A DNA stretch of 64,000 nt from Streptomyces sp. NBC_01454. Lineage in GTDB: Bacteria; Actinomycetota; Actinomycetes; Streptomycetales; Streptomycetaceae. This document shows, piece by piece, positions 61,181 through 64,000 of this stretch. The DNA lies in NCBI RefSeq assembly GCF_036227565.1, contig NZ_CP109460.1:5084001-5148000 (forward strand). The letters are read 5' to 3'. The position numbers were made by a program, and so were the translations under genes. The notes below the pieces were generated by a model. It ran no database searches. It worked only from the letters and a program-made list of their open reading frames with translations, and had not been told where the DNA came from. How positions within the stretch are numbered: the stretch's first letter is position 1; the number at the start of each line of letters is the position of its first letter.

Positions 61181-62614
61181 ATGGCAACGGCGCCAAGCGT
61201 CTCGTACTCGATGACGGTGCGACTGGAAGTACCCGCGAGCGGCACCGCCGTCAGCCAGCTCACCACGGCCGTGGAATCCTCCGGCGGCTCGGTCACCGGC
61301 CTCGACGTGACGGCATCCGGCCACGAGAAACTCCGGATCGACGTCACCATCGCCGCGTCGTCCACCGCGCACGCGGACGAGATCGTCTCCAAGCTGCGCG
61401 GCATCGAGGGCGTCTCGCTCGGCAAGGTCTCCGACCGTACCTTCCTGATGCACCTCGGCGGCAAGATCGAGATGTCGTCGAAGCACCCCATCCGCAACCG
61501 TGACGACCTCTCGATGATCTACACCCCCGGCGTCGCCCGCGTCTGCCAGGCCATCGCCGACAACCCCGAGGACGCCCGCCGGCTGACGATCAAGCGCAAC
61601 AGCGTCGCGGTCGTCACGGACGGCTCCGCGGTGCTGGGCCTGGGCAACATCGGCCCCAAGGCCGCGCTGCCCGTCATGGAGGGCAAGGCGGCCCTCTTCA
61701 AGCGCTTCGCCGGCATCGACGCCTGGCCGCTGTGCCTGGACACCCAGGACACCGACGCGATCGTGGAGATCGTCAAGGCCATCGCCCCCGGCTTCGCCGG
61801 CATCAACCTGGAGGACATCTCCGCTCCCCGCTGCTTCGAGATCGAGGCGCGGCTGCGTGAGGCCCTGGACATCCCGGTCTTCCACGACGACCAGCACGGC
61901 ACCGCCATCGTGGTGCTCGCCGCGCTCACCAACGCGCTGCGCGTCGTCGGCAAGAAGACCGAGGACGTCCGGGTCGTGATGTCCGGCGCGGGCGCGGCCG
62001 GTACCGCCATCCTCAAGCTGCTGATCGCGGCCGGCGTCCGGCACGCCGTCGTGGCCGACATCCACGGTGTGGTGCACGCCGGCCGCCCGGACCTGGTCGA
62101 CGCCGACCCGGATTCGCCGCTGCGCTGGATCGCCGACAACACCAACCCGGAGGGCGTCACCGGCACCCTCAAGGAGGCCGTGGTCGGCGCGGACGTCTTC
62201 ATCGGCGTCTCCGCGCCCAACGTCCTGGACGGCGCGGACGTCGCGAAGATGGCCGAGGGGGCGATCGTCTTCGCGCTCGCCAACCCCGACCCGGAGGTCG
62301 ACCCGACCGTCGCCCGGCAGACCGCCGCCGTGGTGGCCACCGGCCGCTCCGACTTCCCCAACCAGATCAACAACGTCCTGGTGTTCCCCGGTGTCTTCCG
62401 CGGCCTCCTCGACGCCCACTCCCGTACGGTGAACACCGAGATGATGCTGGCCGCGGCCGGCGCCCTCGCGAACGTCGTCCTGGAGGACGAGGTCAACCCG
62501 AACTACATCATCCCCAGCGTCTTCAACGAGAAGGTCGCGGGCGCGGTGGCCGACGCGGTACGGAACGCGGCGAAGAGCGGCGATCAGGCTGTGACGGCCG
62601 CCACGACGGTCTGA
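61181..62614 (+). CDS. NAD-dependent malic enzyme
   Basis: Decarboxylates malate to pyruvate, making NADH. 477 residues from ATG 61181, preceded by GAGGAAG. An ACT-like regulatory domain (about 1-80) comes first: SVSYSMTVRLEVPASGTAVSQLTTAVESSGG. The malic domain (about 95-230) has SMIYTPGVARVC, VAVVTDGSAVLGLGNIGPKAALPVMEGKAALFK and the metal-site region INLEDISAPRCFEIE, FHDDQHGTA. The NAD domain (about 245-430) has VVMSGAGAAGTAILK and a final NPDPEVDP. In S. coelicolor the equivalent gene (SCO2951, as I recall) is NAD-specific. It lies just upstream of hupA, with a long leader. Confidence 0.94.
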   Translation: MATAPSVSYSMTVRLEVPASGTAVSQLTTAVESSGGSVTGLDVTASGHEKLRIDVTIAASSTAHADEIVSKLRGIEGVSLGKVSDRTFLMHLGGKIEMSSKHPIRNRDDLSMIYTPGVARVCQAIADNPEDARRLTIKRNSVAVVTDGSAVLGLGNIGPKAALPVMEGKAALFKRFAGIDAWPLCLDTQDTDAIVEIVKAIAPGFAGINLEDISAPRCFEIEARLREALDIPVFHDDQHGTAIVVLAALTNALRVVGKKTEDVRVVMSGAGAAGTAILKLLIAAGVRHAVVADIHGVVHAGRPDLVDADPDSPLRWIADNTNPEGVTGTLKEAVVGADVFIGVSAPNVLDGADVAKMAEGAIVFALANPDPEVDPTVARQTAAVVATGRSDFPNQINNVLVFPGVFRGLLDAHSRTVNTEMMLAAAGALANVVLEDEVNPNYIIPSVFNEKVAGAVADAVRNAAKSGDQAVTAATTV

Positions 62615-62920
62615 TACGGCGCGTCGCTGGACACGCCGTCGTTGGGGCGCCCATAGGGTGGCGGGCAGCAAGCGACCGCCGCCCTGTGGGGCCGGCCCGG
62701 AGCGGGATTGATACGGAGCGTGACCACTAACGAGGCAGTGGCGCTTTTCGTGTGACCCTCCTGGGTGCCGGATTGGCTTTACCGCCGCAGGTAGGGGCAG
62801 GATGCGTAATCGGGCGAGAGGGTCTGGCATCAGACCCGGGTCCGGGGACTGTCCGAGGACCCTGGCAGCATCGGCTTCGATCTCACGCCTCATTGGCAAG
62901 AAGAACACGGGAGTACAAAC
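62615..62920 (+). promoter_or_regulatory. 306-base gap: hupA upstream region
   Basis: After the malic enzyme stop there is a weak hairpin (ACGGCG/CGCCGT, 62616-62639). A second, CCACT/AGTGG (62724-62741), is followed by CGCTTTT. TTGGCT (62773-62778) and CAGGAT (62798-62803), spaced by 19, could be the hupA promoter. GGGAG lies before the hupA ATG. No gene is supported. Confidence 0.4.
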
Positions 62921-63202
62921 ATGAACCGCAGTGAGCTGGTGGCCGCTCTGGCCGATCGCGCCGAGGTGACCCGCAAGGACGCCGACGCCGTTCTGGCCGC
63001 CCTCGCCGAGGTGACCGGCGAGGTCGTCGCCAAGGGCGACGAGAAGGTCACCATCCCCGGCTTCCTGACCTTCGAGCGCACCCACCGTGCCGCTCGCACC
63101 GCGCGCAACCCGCAGACCGGCGACCCGATCCAGATCCCGGCCGGCTACAGCGTGAAGGTCTCCGCGGGCTCCAAGCTCAAGGAAGCCGCCAAGGGTAAGT
63201 AA
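62921..63202 (+). CDS. hupA: HU-type DNA-binding protein HupA
   Basis: 93 residues. The fold core is NRSELVAALADRAEVTRKDADAVLAALAEVTGEVVAKGDEKVTIPGFLTFERTHRAARTARNPQTGDPIQIPAG, the full HU pattern, with the DNA-arm RNPQTGDPIQIPAG. It binds and bends DNA without strong sequence preference and shapes the nucleoid. It lacks the long Lys-rich C-terminal tail of HupS, so it is the short HU of Streptomyces. The stop is followed by a long terminator. Confidence 0.96.
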   Translation: MNRSELVAALADRAEVTRKDADAVLAALAEVTGEVVAKGDEKVTIPGFLTFERTHRAARTARNPQTGDPIQIPAGYSVKVSAGSKLKEAAKGK

Positions 63203-63221
63203 CCCTCTCCGTACGGCACGC

Positions 63222-63256
63222 CAGGGCGGCCATCCCTTCCAGGGGTGGCCGCCCTG
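63222..63256 (+). terminator. hupA terminator
   Basis: CAGGGCGGCCAtCCC pairs with GGGgTGGCCGCCCTG, a 15-bp stem (one G-U) with a 5-base loop. No T tract follows. Confidence 0.85.
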
Positions 63257-63703
63257 ACGCATGCCACGCCAAGGACGGCCGGTGGACGGCCCCAACCGGC
63301 CGGCCGGGGGAAGGGAAGGCCTTCCGGGCCCGCGCCCGCGAGAGAGGCCACCAGGGGCGTACAGGGCCGGAAAGGGCGCGCTGGGCACGATCGGTACCGG
63401 CGGCGACCGCGGTGAGGCGGTACCGGGGCGCCCCTGGGGTGTCATCGGCGTCCGGCGTGTCCGCGCGGCCCCGGCGGTGGCCCGCCCGGTCCGTACGGGC
63501 GCCCGTACGGGTGATGCCGGGCCCGTTCCGTGTGCGTCACCGGGCGACTTGCGGTGTCGTCCGGCGGGGCGCCGGCGGCGGCCGGCCCGAACCGTGTGCC
63601 GCGCCCGCCGAGTTGTGCGGGTGCCCGGCAGGCCCGCGTGTCGCGCGTGCCTCGTGAGCCGGCTGCCCGGTACGTCCGGGACAACGGGCGGGAGCGCGCA
63701 CGG
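63257..63703. other. 447-base gap with 20-base perfect palindrome
   Basis: No gene is supported between the hupA and murA terminators. CCGTACGGGC (63491-63500) is followed directly by its reverse complement (63501-63510). The rest is GC-rich and featureless. Confidence 0.4.
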
Positions 63704-63738
63704 CAGCGGGCCCCGGCGGTGTACGCCGGGGCCCGCTG
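63704..63738 (-). terminator. murA terminator
   Basis: The arms CAGCGGGCCCCGGCG (63704-63718) and CGCCGGGGCCCGCTG (63724-63738) form a perfect 15-bp stem around a 5-base loop, downstream of the murA stop on the minus strand. Confidence 0.85.
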
Positions 63739-63770
63739 TCGTCAGCCGTCGGGAGTCCGCGCTGCCGCGG

Positions 63771-64000
63771 TCAGTTGCGCAGTGCGCCGTTCGGCAGCTC
63801 GACCTTGGCGCCCAGCTCCACGAGCTTCTCCATGAAGTTCTCGTAGCCGCGGTTGATCAGGTCGATGCCGTGCACCCGGGAGGTGCCCTGCGCCGCCAGC
63901 GCCGCGATCAGATACGAGAAGCCGCCGCGCAGGTCGGGGATGACCAGGTCGGAGCCCTGCAGCCGGGTCGGTCCGGAGACGACCGCGGAGTGCAGGAAGT
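63771..64000 (-). CDS. murA: UDP-N-acetylglucosamine 1-carboxyvinyltransferase, 3' end
   Basis: Only the last 75 residues are in the window; the gene continues past the right edge. The visible end reads GPTRLQGSDLVIPDLRGGFSYLIAALAAQGTSRVHGIDLINRGYENFMEKLVELGAKVEL, which is the conserved C-terminus of MurA, including the DLRGG and RGYE motifs. MurA catalyses the first committed step of peptidoglycan synthesis, adding enolpyruvate from PEP to UDP-GlcNAc; cytoplasmic. Gene order hupA-murA (convergent) is the one I recall for S. coelicolor. Confidence 0.95.
   Translation of the reverse strand, partial: FLHSAVVSGPTRLQGSDLVIPDLRGGFSYLIAALAAQGTSRVHGIDLINRGYENFMEKLVELGAKVELPNGALRN

Noticed and set aside
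63412..63835. Small open frames between hupA and murA
   Set aside because: They are Arg/Gly/Pro-rich, lack ribosome sites, and one crosses the murA terminator and gene.

Overview
This is a GC-rich chromosomal segment of a Streptomyces species. Two things show this. Codon third positions are almost all G or C, and the gene order prfB / ftsE / ftsX / S41 protease / smpB / ssrA, flanked by two Ser/Thr kinases, a NarK/NnaR pair and hupA/murA, is the order I recall for the S. coelicolor core chromosome (roughly SCO2949 to SCO3000, read in reverse). No transposase, phage gene or CRISPR array was found. The only RNA gene found is tmRNA.

Layout. (1) 1-6.2 kb: the 3' part of a HAD phosphatase, then the very large (180 kDa class) NAD-dependent glutamate dehydrogenase. 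(2) 6.2-28.7 kb: a cell-wall glycopolymer (teichoic-acid-like) locus. It holds a two-component ABC exporter with a divergent TetR regulator, two fusions of a GT2 glycosyltransferase to a CDP-glycerol glycerophosphotransferase, further GT2 enzymes, a polyprenyl-phosphate sugar transferase coupled to a GtrA flippase, a YfhO-type membrane protein, UDP-glucose 4-epimerase, a secreted PIG-L deacetylase and two methyltransferases. (3) 29-32.8 kb: a sugar ABC importer operon (binding protein and two permeases, no ATPase gene). (4) 33-40 kb: an FHA-FtsK/EccC-like ATPase divergent from two membrane Ser/Thr kinases, pkaA and pkaB. (5) 40-47 kb: prfB, a repeat-rich sortase-substrate surface protein, a small zinc-ribbon membrane protein, ftsE-ftsX, an S41 protease, smpB and tmRNA. 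(6) 47-51 kb: an MFS/LysR pair, a DUF4232 lipoprotein and an XRE/DUF397 pair. (7) 51-54.2 kb: narK and nnaR (nitrate/nitrite), with a GlnR box before narK. (8) 54.4-58 kb: a CGNR regulator, a carboxyethylornithine-synthase-like dehydrogenase bounded by long imperfect inverted repeats, and an ECF sigma/anti-sigma pair. (9) 58-64 kb: a HelD-type helicase, NAD malic enzyme with a long structured leader, hupA, and the 3' end of murA.

How the genes work together. The largest block builds, decorates and exports a phosphodiester-linked wall polymer. The TetR gene and the exporter appear to share a divergent promoter carrying two copies of one palindrome. The kinase/FHA block looks like a phospho-signalling module beside genes for translation termination and cell division. 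The narK/nnaR block belongs to nitrogen assimilation; glutamate dehydrogenase is also a nitrogen-metabolism gene, but no GlnR box was seen before it.

Many gene pairs overlap by 1-8 bases, and many transcription units end in long perfect hairpins. Several genes (tetR, prfB, the S41 protease) have a -10-like hexamer 6-7 bases before the start codon, suggesting leaderless mRNAs. Gene functions are inferred from motifs read by eye; no database search was run.
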